A stretch of 64,000 nucleotides of DNA from Humulus lupulus (lineage: Eukaryota > Streptophyta > Magnoliopsida > Rosales > Cannabaceae), in assembly GCF_963169125.1 (NCBI RefSeq), contig NC_084800.1, positions 149,230,397-149,294,396 on the forward strand, read 5' to 3'. Shown piece after piece: positions 32,775 through 43,968 of the stretch; the first letter of the stretch is position 1; each line of letters opens with the position of its first letter. A model generated the notes under the pieces. The model ran no database searches. It had not been told where the DNA came from and saw only the letters and a list, made by a program, of their open reading frames with translations. A program made the position numbers and the translations under genes.

Positions 32775-34440
32775 ATGGCATGTGGGGGATCGTCTAGTGT
32801 TCCTCTAGGGGTCAAGTTTGTAGACTTATCTTCAAACTCGGGGTCCCTCGAGAACAACCCTTACCAAGACTATGACACCTTGATGAGGGCCCGTATATGT
32901 CACTTTGAGCGCATGGCCGAGCTTAGATGTAAAATCTTGGTGGTGGAGAGTGAGATAGATTCATTTTTTAGGGGTGATGGAGTCCATTTCTCCTTTGACC
33001 TTAATGACCACATTGCAAGTCGTAGAGTGAGGCTTTTTGATCTACAAATGGAGTTAGAGTTCATGGAAGGAAACCTCCCTCCTGAACCTCCTGCCCCGTT
33101 CTCTCCCTATAGTAGCCCTGGGGTCACCCCTGGTACCCCTCAACCCTTGCCTCGGTGGAAAACTCACGGAAGAAAAAAAAAATCTAGGGTAAAGTGACCT
33201 ATTTTGACCTCACCTTTTTCCTTTGATTTTTCAGATATGTCAAAGAGAATGAGATGACAGGTGGCCCTCGAGAAGCCAGATTCTAGTCCTCTGTTGGCGT
33301 CCACCATCATTTCCAATGTGTCAGAAAATTGGTTGTTAGAATTATCCTAGAAGTACCACATTAGCAAAGAGTACAAGCTGTACGTACCCTGCAACAAGTG
33401 TCGGGCAGATAATCCCCCAGGCTTATGTGGCCATGAGCGAGCACATCCTAAAGGCGGGTGGGAACATTCCCTTACACACATTCTTCATCACGGTCCTGAA
33501 ACACTTCGACCTTACTCCGCTTCAGCTAGAACCTAACAGCTGGTTGACTTTAAGCTGCTTATATATGGCATTTGTGAAGCTTAACGGTCATGCTCCCACG
33601 GCCCAAGAGGTAAATTTTATGTACAATCTCATGCCCACTCCTAAACCCCAAGGCTTCTACTTCCTACAAAAAGCCAATTCTCAAGTCTCCTTGATAGAGG
33701 GTTCTGTGTCTAACCCGGGCTCTTGGAAGCAGGACTTTTTCTTTCTAAAAGGTTCCCTTTTCGTCTGCGAACATTTTCGCTCATCCCCAAGTCAGTATTT
33801 CAAGTTTTCCCTTTTATATTGAGTTTGTTTTTTTGGAACTTATAGTCATATTGATAACTGAGTTGATTGTTCAGAGAGCTTCAGTATCCCCGACGTTCCT
33901 GATTCAGAGGCAGCACCAGTAGACGTCTTCCTCGAAGAAGACCCTGCAACAGAATAGGTTGCCCATCTCTTTACTGTGGCAAACCTCAACCACTATGGTT
34001 TATCCAGGGTTTCAGAGCCCGACCTACTATAATACCTTCTTTTTTTCTTTTTGCTTCTTTGCAGGCTTCTCTGGTGGCTCAACACTTCACAAACTCAGCA
34101 CAAGGCCTATCTTCATCAAATGTTGAATGGGACCGTCTAGCGATCAGAGTTTAGGAGCTTGAGGGCCAGCTTGTTGACATCAAGCTCAAGCTCGAGAAAG
34201 CCCTGGCGAAGGCCTCTTCATCGTCAAATAAGAAGAAGAGAGCAGAAGCTAAGCCTGTGGTGTTATGGGAGAGGGTCACTCTACTTGAGGCTAATTTGGT
34301 GGAGGTTGAATATAAGTCCATAGAGCGCACCCTTTATGGAACTTGGAGGCAAAATCCTAGCTTCGATTTCTCCTCCTTTGGTGTCCATGCCATTGCCAAG
34401 GTGTCTGAGTGGAATGCTCGCGACGTTAGGCCTTGAGATT
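32775..34440 (+). pseudogene. Divergent Tat antisense ORF, decayed
   Basis: A first open block (32775-33197) has a low-complexity proline-rich end. A second (33427-33822) aligns with the domain in the first exon of the E and F aORFs: SEHILKAGG against DEHFKAGAF, LTPLQLEPNSW against LAPFQLPPNSY, and FKGSLFVCEHF-like against MSTGFRNCEHH. Near 34075 an acceptor TTTGCAG leads to a coiled-coil stretch (LEGQLVDIKLKLEKALAKAS, 34156-34215). A TAG interrupts it near 34153. It belongs to a different, older Tat subfamily. Neither its gag-pol nor its LTRs are evident nearby. Confidence 0.55.
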
Positions 34441-34646
34441 TCGCTTCCACAATTTTTACCTTTCACTTCGATTTGGTTGTATGCTTATTTGAACCTCATT
34501 TTGTTTAGGAGCTTTTTTAAGACCTGCTGTGGCCCATGCCTACTTTATCCTGAAACATTATTGCAACTTATTTTTTTTTATATATGTGATCATTTGTTTT
34601 TGCTTCTCTATGCTTGAGGTCCTTTTGAGCCCATTCATAGGGGTTT
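34441..34646. other. Untranslated sequence before element F
   Basis: AT-rich sequence following the decayed antisense gene. It ends at GATAG (34647-34651), the target duplication of element F. No gene seen. Confidence 0.5.
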
Positions 34647-34651
34647 GATAG

Positions 34652-35402
34652 TGTACGCCCTGGTTTTCCCACGGGCTGATTAGCAAGCCCGAGCTGCTGA
34701 CTAATCGTAGTTATCTCATGAACTCCCTTGAGACCGGAGCTCCTGTCGTTAGCTCGAGGAAGCCCCGAAGGGCTCCCCTCCATTTTCCAAGACTACAGCG
34801 GATCCCCTGAAAGCCGAAGACCGAGCTAAGTATGAAGTCCGTGATACGAGCTTCATATGGAGGCTGTGACCCTTTGCGAAGTCAACACACGCAAGGTAAA
34901 CGTGCATATATCAGACATCACGTGTCTAATATCCCCCTGACTTCTCGGACACGCAGCAGGAACGTGCGTATTCAGACACCCACGACTGGGTTGGGCCGGG
35001 TGGCCCATTACCTCCTTGCCTATTGACTTGACCACACTTATGTGTCAGATTTAGGAATTAATCATGAATGTCACAGAATTGATATGACAAGTAAGAAGGT
35101 CACGGGATGACCTCCCTACCAAATTCCAGGTGCCTTCTCCTATAAATATGGAGACCCTGGGAGTTGATAGAGGTTGGAAAAATAATCTCTTGTAAGAAAT
35201 ACTTTGTTACCAAATACTCAGTACAGATCAATAATATTGACTAGTGGAGTAGAAGGATTTTAACCTTCGAACCACTTAAAAAACCGTGTCTTGAGCCACC
35301 CCTTTCATCCTCTAAGATCATATATCTATTTCGGTTCACATTTAGCACTAATCCTTTTCTTTCATTCTCTTAATTACCTGTTGGCGAAGAACCGCGTCAA
35401 CA
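34652..35402 (+). repeat. Element F 5' LTR
   Basis: 751 bp. TATA box TATAAATA at 35141-35148. A CACGTG-type core lies in ATCACGTGTC near 34917-34926. The LTR ends TTGGCGAAGAACCGCGTCAACA. Confidence 0.93.
35141..35148 (+). promoter_or_regulatory. TATA box of the element F 5' LTR
   Basis: TATAAATA in TTCTCCTATAAATATGGAG, conserved at 48085-48092 in the 3' LTR and in both LTRs of element E. It would drive gag-pol transcription. Confidence 0.65.
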
Positions 35403-35422
35403 GTTTGGTGCTTTCATTGAGA
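35403..35422 (+). promoter_or_regulatory. Primer-binding site region of element F
   Basis: GTTTGGTGCTTTCATTGAGA follows the LTR directly and is identical in element E. The tRNA is not assigned. Confidence 0.6.
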
Positions 35423-35457
35423 GATATTTCGATTAGTGCTACTGCAAACATCCAACT

Positions 35458-38400
35458 ATGGTGACTACTTGGTTCAGGCATGGTAACGAGACAGAACAGC
35501 ATGATGGGCAGGAGGCTCGTCATACTACCATCCCTGATGAACAAGTTCCTAAAGTCCAGTAGCGACCAGGAAAACAACCGGTGGGCCAAGATGATACTGG
35601 TAGTTCGGCGCCCCGACCGCCTAATCCGAACCCGTGTTATTATACTGCGGTGGAGATGGAGAACGCTCAACTGAGGAGCCAGTTAGCAACGGCCAGCCAG
35701 CAAATCAAGGATATCCTGGCCCGATTACCCCCTCTCACAACCGGGGTTAACGTCAGATTGAGGCAAGGCGAGGCTCCTAAGTCTCGCCGGGGTAACCGGT
35801 CCAGGCGTAGCTGTTCGGATAGGTTTCCAACAGCCAATTCCACCCCTTCATCACACCATCAAGAGGCAAACTTCGAGGAAGTGCCTAGGACCGGACGACC
35901 GCAGTACAGCCGTTCGGTCAGGACGTCGACTCCTAGCTCTCAGCCATCCTCAAGAACGCCCAGGGGAACTCGAGGAAGTTCTCGAAGGAGATCCGGGGGG
36001 GGGCTCGCGGCGTCAGTCCGTACCCGACAACCGTCCTGCACCTTGTCCAAATCGCCCGGCGCAGGACCAACGAGTTGGCAGGGCCGAAATGCCCCCACCA
36101 AACTTGATCCGTCCAAACGGAACTAGGATCGCCTCCCCAGTCAAGCATCCTCCATCTCCGATCAGATATCCATCCCTTCCTCCGCCCGTCCGGGATGTCC
36201 CAGCCTATGGAAGTAGGAGAAACCCGCCATCAGCTGGGCCTTCCCGGCATAGCAGGGCGCCAGGGGAAAACTCAGGTCGTCACCACCAAAGGTGGACTCC
36301 AAGCCTATCCAGCAGGAGCCACTGGACCGGCAGTCGCCGGAGTGATCTCTCCGGGGGAGACCTTCGTCAGCATTTAAGTTCGGCACAGAGTCACCAGACC
36401 ACCCAGGGAGGTGACCTGCAAGATCGCCTCAACTCCCATAGAGGGGACAGAGCAGGAGGTGATGGCCAGGTTCGCTCAGGGGGGGCCCTGTCCGAAGTAC
36501 GCAACGGGGGGAATGTCCCAAATAACCTATCTCAAGATAGGAGGGGCAATAACCCACCAAATGTGTACAATGGATCCGGAGCTGTTGAACAGCCCCGGAG
36601 TAACCAAGGACATCAGGAACAAACCCTTGAGCGCCTGACTCAGATGGAGGATCTGATGAGGATGCTCCTGACTGAAATAGAAAAAGACGAATATGATTCA
36701 GGGGACGAGATGGAACTCTTCGCACCCAATATAGCATCAACGGCATACCCATCTGGTTTCCGTATGCCTCACTTGTCGAAGTTCAACGGGGACGGAGACC
36801 CGTCGGACCATTTAGGGATTTTCAACACCCTAATGATGGCCCATAAAATTGGCCCGGAGCTGCGATGCTTAATCTTCCCTTCCACACTGATCGGACCTGC
36901 CAGACAGTGGTTCAAGCAAAGTAAAAGACAGTCAATCAGTTCCTGGAAGACTTTGTCAGCCGACTTCAAAAGGGCATTCCGAGCCTCCCAGGCCACCCGT
37001 GTTCAGGCCGACTCCCTGGCTAACGTGAGACAGCAGCCTGGTGAGACTCTGAAGGACTACCTGAGCAGATTCGCGAACGTTGCTGCTCGGGCCAGAGACG
37101 CGGATGATAGCTCCAAGCTCATGGCCATGAGAACCGAAATCCTTGTCGGAGGAGACCTATGGAAGGATATACAGAGGAAGGGAGTCAGCTCGATCAACGA
37201 ATTCCTTAACAGGGCCCAAGAGTGGATAAACTTGGAAGAAACCGAAGCCTCAGCCGCGGGAATCAGCCAGGTCCCCGATCAGCCTGCGGGAATAGGGACG
37301 GAGGTTGTGGCGACGACCCCAAATGTCACACAGAACAACCAGCCCTGTGGAGGCAATAGAAAGGGCAATGGCGAAAACAGTCAGCACGACCAAAAGAAGA
37401 ATAAGTCCGTAGATAATTTTAAGCCCGTTTTCACGACATATACCGAGCTCACCCAGTCTAGAGAGAGTATCTTCTTGGCCAACTCTACTCGGGTCCCCTG
37501 GAAGAGGCCGGAGCCACTGAAGCACCACAAAGGAAAGAGAGACACTTCCAAGTTTTGTCGTTTTCATAACGATGTGGACCACAATACCGACGATTGTAGG
37601 AACCTAAAAGATGAGATCGAGATTCTCATCCGAGCCGGTCCCTTGGCTCAATACTCGCGGAACAGGGTCCCAGCGAGTCGACCTACTCCAGAGGTCCCAG
37701 CCAATCAGCCCAGGTTCCGGGAAGATCAGGACGTCCCTCCTCCCATGGTCGGAGGAGAGATATCCACCATCTTGGGAGGTTCGCACATGGCTGGCACGAG
37801 CAGAGGTGCCCAGAAGAGGTATGTGAACGAACTAAAATCTCATAACGGAGTGGAGTTCGTCCTGGAACAGCGTCAGTCAAAGCAACAACGATTGGAAAGA
37901 CAACCAATCATTTTTACGGAGGAAGATGCAGGCCATGTCCAGTTCCCTCACAATGATCCTCTGGTTGTAGCAGTCCAGCTTGCCAACCAGAGGGTGAGAA
38001 GGGTACTAATAGACAACGGGAGTTCGGTAAACCTTCTATTCCGATCCACCTTAGAGAAGATGGGTCTGACTGTTGCCGATCTAAAGGCAACCTCCATGAT
38101 GCTGTATGGTTTTTTGGGAGAAGGATCAGCAGCGATAGGGACGATCGAGCTGGTTATCACCCTAGGAGAAGAATCTCGAACAGTATCCAAACTACTCGAG
38201 TTTGTGGTCAAAGATTGCTCCGCTGCTTACAACGCCATTTTGGGCCGACCTACGCTCATAGCTTTCGAGGCTGTCACCTCCATTCGACACCTCGCCATGA
38301 AGTTCCCCACCTCGACGGGAATATGCACAATCCAGGGTGATCAGCTCGTTGCCAGGGAATGCTACAGCATTTCCATGAAGGGAAAATCTAAACCCGGGCA

Positions 38401-41400
38401 GCTGGCCATGGCCATTCTGAGTGAAGAGGAATCCCAGGAACCCTTGGCGGCTCCTGAGATTGAAAAACCTCAAAACGCCAAAGGGGAAAATGTCGCCTTG
38501 AGTGAGGACATTGACCCCCGAGTAGGCGAAGACAGATCCGAGCTCCAGGCTATTGAGGAGCTCGAGGAGGTGAACCTTGGTCCACAAAATCCATCACGGA
38601 TGGTCAAGCTCGGGAAAAACCTCTATAGAAAAAGGAAGATGGAGCTGATTACGTTTCTGAGGGCTAACTTAGATGTATTTGCCTGGTCCCACGAGGACAT
38701 GGTGGGAATTAGCCCGAGTGTCATCATGCACACGCTCCATCTGGACAAGAACGTTCCTGCCAAGTCTCAGAAGCAAAGACGTTTAGGAACAACCCGAGCT
38801 GAAGCCCTAGAAGAAGAAGTGGCCCAGCTCAAAAAATGTGGCTTTATCCGTGAAGCCAAATTTCCAATTTGGGTCGCCAACCCCGTGCTAGTTCCAAAGC
38901 CCAACGGAAAGTGGCGAACCTGCATTGACTTCTCTGACCTGAATAAAGCCTGCCCCAAGGATTGTTTTCCATTACCAAGGATCGATTAGCTGGTGGATGC
39001 CACCACGGGGCACGAGCTCATGTCCTTTATGGACGCGTACTCAGGCTACAATCAGATCGCGATGAATCCGGTGGACCAGGAACACACCAGCTTAATGACC
39101 CCGACTAATGTCTATTGCTACAAGGTCATGCCTTTCGGTCTGAAGAACGCAGGAGCTACCTACCAAAGATTGGTAAACAGAATGTTCGCGGACCAGATCG
39201 GAAAAAACATGGAAGTGTACGTTGATGACATGCTAGTCAAGTCAAAGACTGCCGACAACCATGTTTCTGACCTGGAAGAATGTTTCAAAATATTACGAGA
39301 ATACGGCATGAGGCTCAATCCCCAGAAATGCACTTTTGGAGTCGCGTCAGGAAAATTCCTGGGGTTTATAGTCAATACCCGAGGAATCGAGGCAAACCCC
39401 GACAAGATCAGGTCACTGCTCGAGCTTCCTTCGCCCAGGTCGCGGAAAGATGTCCAAGGCCTAACAGGAAGAGTGGCCGCACTGAACCGGTTTATTTCCA
39501 AGTCAATCGATAAGTGTTTACCCTTCTACAACCTGCTCCGAGGAAACAAGAAGTTTGAATGGACAGTAGAGTGCGAGAGCGCATTCCTCAACCTGAAGGC
39601 GCATCTGGCTGAACCACCCTATTATCCAAGCCCAAGGTAGGCGAGCCTCTTTTTCTCTACCTAGCTGTCACTGAGGATGCAGCTAGTGCCGTACTGGTAC
39701 GAGAAGAGGACCAAGCTTAGAAGCCAGTCTACTACATCAGCAAGAGACTTCTCGGGGTAATGTCACGATACTCACTGATGGAAAAATTGGCGTTCTGCCT
39801 AATCACGGCCTCGCGAAAGCTCAGGTCGTACTTCCAATCCCACTCAGTACACGTCGTGACCGATCAGCCTCTAAGGCAGGTTTTGCAAAAACCTAAATCA
39901 TCGGGATGTTTGTTAAAATGGGCGGTCGAACTTAGCCAGTTCGAGATTTTCTACACTCCATGAACTGCTATAAAAAGTTAGGCCCTCGCCGATTTCGTGG
40001 CAGAATGCATGGGATTCCAGGAGAATCCAGCAGAGGGTTTACCTCAGCTCTCCTCGCCCCAATCGTTGTGGAAGATCTTTGTAGACGGTTCATCCAACGA
40101 GAACGGCTCCAGGGCCGGAATCATTCTGATATCCCCCGAGGGGCATAGATTCCACTTGACGCTAAGGTTCGGGTTCAAGGCCTCCAACAACAAGGCAGAG
40201 TACGAAGCTTTGCTGGTCGCCCTGAGGATAGCCATGGAGTTAAAGGCGAGCTCCGTCCAATGCTTCAGTGACTCCCAGCTCGTGGTAAACCAGGTCCTGG
40301 GTGAATATCAGGCGTGGGGACCCAAGATGGCCGCCTATCTGGCAAAGGTGAAAGCAGAGCTATCCACATTTGAATGAGGGTCGATCGAACAGATACCTCA
40401 GGAGCAGAACACTAATGCAGATGCTCTTGCCAAGCTCACCACCTCGGGAGAGACGGAGACCTTGGGGTTGGTTCCGATAGAATTCTTGGAACAACCAAGT
40501 ATAGAAGAAGGACAAGCCGAGGTCGAAATGATTGACGCTAGAACGACCTGGATGACCCCCATTCTTGAGTATCTCGTCGAGGGCAGGCTGCCCGAAGGAC
40601 GTAACGACGCACAACGAACCTTGTATCAAGCTCTGAGATATATGCTGGTCGATGGGGTGTTGTACCGACGTGGGCATTCCCTACCTCTCCTCCGGTGCGT
40701 TCATCCAAGTGAGGCAAAGGCCATCCTATAGGAAGTTCACGAAGGATTCTGCGGAGATCACACTGGGGGGCAGAGCCTGGCCTTAAAGGTTCTCAGGTAA
40801 GGGTATTACTGGCCGACTCTGTCCAAAGACTCGATCTCATACGTGAAGAAGTGCGACAAGTGCCAGCGATTCGCTGCAGTTGCCCGAGCTCCTCCAGTCG
40901 ATCTGAAAATGGTCTCGGCCCCATGGTCGTTTGCCGTTTGGGGGATAGACTTAGTTGGCGCCCTCCCCACTGGGAAAGGCGGGGTCCGTTACGCCGTGGT
41001 ATCCATCGACTACTTTACCAAATGGGCGAAGGCAGAGCCGTTGGCAATGATAACGTCCAAAAAGGTGCTTGACTTCGTGGTTAAAAGCATCATCTGTCAC
41101 TTCGAACTGCCCAAGAAGATCGTCTTCGATAACGGCACTCAGTTCGACAGCGACCTATTCACTGAGTTTCTGTGAAAGACATGGGATTTTGAAAAGTTTC
41201 TCCTCAGTGGCCTATCCTTAGGCTAATGGCCAGGTCGAAGCTGTCAACAAGACCCTAAAGGCGAGCCTCAAGAAAAGATTAGATGAAGCGAAGGGGGTCT
41301 AGCCAGAACAACTCCCCCAGGTCCTATGGGCATACCGGACCTCGCATCGAACTCCTAAGGGTCATACTCCCTTTTCTTTAACTTTTGGGAGTGAGGCAGT

Positions 41401-41785
41401 TCTCCCCGTGGAGATAAAGGTTCTTTCGCATAGAGTCCAATTTTACGACCAAGATCGAAACCGCGAGTTCCTGTGCCATTCCCTCGATCTGGTTGAGGAA
41501 AGGCGGGAGGATTCGCAACTCCATCTCACCCATTATCAGCAGAGAATCGCCCGCTACTTCAACACCAAGGTTAAAAAACGCACCTTTAGCGTAGGCGACT
41601 TGGTTCTGAGAAGAGTTTTCCTCGCCGGAAAAGATCCCAAAGACGGAGTTTTGGGAATGAACTGGGAAGGACCATACCAGGTCATCGAAGTCAACAAGGA
41701 GGGAACTTATAAGCTAGCTCGACTTGATGGAGGGGCGGTCCCGCGGACCTGGAATGCCATCCACTTGAAGAGATATTACCAATGA
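35458..41785 (+). pseudogene. Tat gag-pol of element F, full length but broken
   Basis: Gag starts at the ATG at 35458 (MVTT). The capsid block includes LIGPARQWFKQ, and the knuckle is FCRFHNDVDHNTDDC. Protease DNGSSVNLLF has its catalytic aspartate at 38012. RT has YVDD at 39218-39229. A first RNase H (about 39655-39960) is followed by a second, archaeal-type one (FVDGSSNENG at about 40078, NNKAEYEALL, NADALAKL). Integrase has aspartates at 40948 and 41128 and glutamate at 41236. No chromodomain is seen. Stops: 35560, 38987, 39718, 39961, 39979, 40375, 40729, 40798, 41219 and 41300. Indels: a nine-G run at 35995-36003, near 39620, and near 41171. Stops at 35560, 41219 and 41300 are CAG, CAG and TGG in element E. 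Confidence 0.93.
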
Positions 41786-41974
41786 TTTACTTGTAAGGCC
41801 TGGAAGGCCACTTCTTATGTATTAATGAAAATCAACCTTTCATGCATATGTGCAAGTGTAATTTTAAAGTAACCACGAAAGACCCTTTCCCAGTTACTTG
41901 GGGGGCATATGGTACCCGGATATAAACAGGTCTCCTTAACGACTTAGATGTTGATTCTTATCGATTGACTGTTG
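41786..41974 (+). promoter_or_regulatory. Conserved pol/aORF junction with internal polypurine-like site (element F)
   Basis: Non-coding. TTACTTGGGGGGCATATGG (41894-41912) resembles the terminal tract and matches the site in element E. Upstream sequence GAAAGACCCTTTCCCAGT is also shared with E. Confidence 0.55.
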
Positions 41975-43820
41975 TTTTCTTAAAAACGCGAGATATTGAT
42001 AAGGGTTAACACTAACTAAGTCCTATCCTGGTTTTAACCGGGTCGTAAAAATTAGAAGTTAATTTAAAATCAATTGATCGTGGTTCTTCTTAAAGAGCTC
42101 GAGATATGGATAAAAGTTAACACGAACTAAGTTTTCAAAATAAGTTCCTAGTCTTAACCAGGTCATAAAACATAGAAGTTAATTTAAAATCTATTGATCG
42201 TGGTTCTTCTTAAAGAGCTCGAGATATGGATAAAAGTTAACACGAACTAAGTTTTCAAAATAAGTTCCTGGTCTTAACCAGGTCATAAAACTTAGAAGTT
42301 AATTTAAAATCTATTGATCGTGGTTCTTCTTAAAGAGCTCGAGATATGGACAAAAGTTAACACGAACTAAGTTTTCAAAATAAGTTCTGGTCTTAACCAG
42401 GTCATAAAACTTAGAAGTTAATTTAAAATCTATTGATCGTGGTTCTTCTTAAAGAGCTCGAGATATGGATAAAAGTTAACACGAACTAAGTTTTCAAAAT
42501 AAGTTCCTGGTCTTAACCAGGTCATAAAACTTAGAAGTTAATTTAAAATCTATTCATCGTGGTTCTTCATAAAGAGCTCGAAATATGGATAAAAGTTAAC
42601 ACGAACTAAGTTTTCAAAATAAGTTCCTGGTTTTAACCGGGTTGTAAAACTTAGAAGTTAATTTAGAATCTATTGATCTTGGTTCTTCTTAAAGAGCTCG
42701 AGATATGGATAAAAGTTAACACGAACTAAGTTTTCAAAATAAGTTCCTGGTCTTAACCAGGTCATAAAACTTAGAAGTTAATTTAAAATCTATTGATCGT
42801 GGTTCTTCTTAAAGATGTCGGGATATGGATAAAAGTTAACACGAACTAAGTTTTCAAAATAAGTTCCTGGTTTTAACCGGGTTGTAAAACTTAGAAGTTA
42901 ATTTAGAATCTATTGATCTTGGTTCTTCTTAAAGAGCTCGAGATATGGATAAAAGTTAACACGAACTAAGTTTTCAAAATAAGTTCCAGGTCTTAACCAG
43001 GTCATAAAACTTAGAAGTTAATTTAAAATCTATTCATCGTGGTTCTTCTTAAAGAGCTCGAGATATGGATAAAAGTTAACACGAACTAAGTTTTCAAAAT
43101 AAGTTCCTGGTTTTAACCGGGTTGTAAAACTTAGAAGTTAATTTAGAATCTATTGATCTTGGTTCTTCTTAAAGAGCTCGAGATATGGATAAAAGTTAAC
43201 ACGAACTAAGTTTTCAAAATAAGTTCCTGGTCTTAACCAGGTCATAAAACTTAGAAGTTAATTTAAAATCTATTCATCGTGGTTCTTCTTAAAGAGCTCG
43301 AGATATGGATAAAAGTTAACACGAACTAAGTTTTCAAAATAAGTTCCTGGTTTTAACCGGGTTGTAAAACTTAGAAGTTAATTTAGAATCTATTGATCTT
43401 GGTTCTTCTTAAAGAGCTCGAGATATGGATAAAAGTTAACACGAACTAAGTTTTCAAAATAAGTTCCTGGTCTTAACCAGGTCATAAAACTTAGAAGTTA
43501 ATTTAAAATCTATTGATCGTGGTTCTTCTTAAAGATGTCGGGATATGGATAAAAGTTAACACGAACTAAGTTTTCAAAATAAGTTCCTTGTTTTAACCGG
43601 GTCGTAAAACTTAGAAGTTAATTTAAAATCTATTGATCGTTGTTCTTCTTAAAGAGCTCGAGATATGGATAAAAGTTAAAGCGAACTAAGTTTTCAAAAT
43701 AAGTTCCTGGTCTTAATCGGGTCATAAAACTTAGAAGTTGATTTAAAATCTATTGATCGTTGTTCTTCTTAAAGAGCTCGAGATATGGAAAAATATCATC
43801 ATAAACTAAGTTTTTCAAAA
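41975..43820. repeat. 120-bp tandem repeat array, about fifteen copies (element F)
   Basis: The unit length is 119-120 bp. Each unit has GAGATATGGATAAAAGTTAA, CACGAACTAAGTTTTCAAAA and a near-palindrome CCTGGTCTTAACCAGG or CCTGGTTTTAACCGGG. From about 42540 to 43500 two unit types alternate, giving a 240-bp higher-order period (GAATCTATTGATCTTGG at 42667, 42907, 43147 and 43387). The outer units are most divergent, as expected for expansion by unequal exchange. The element E unit is the same sequence in reverse orientation. Confidence 0.97.
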
Positions 43821-43968
43821 GATTGTAACCGAAATACGTAAAGGCAAAATAGAGAAGATCAATTAATAGCGATTAAAAAAATTGTCTCGAGGTGAAAACA
43901 CCTCATGCAAAGGTTACATAAAAAAAAATATACTTCAAAATGTTCAAAGACAAAAGGGATAGAATGCC

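Noticed and set aside
41975..43820. Regularly spaced repeats resembling a CRISPR array
   Set aside because: The whole 120-bp unit repeats, with no unique spacers, and it lies inside a plant retrotransposon.
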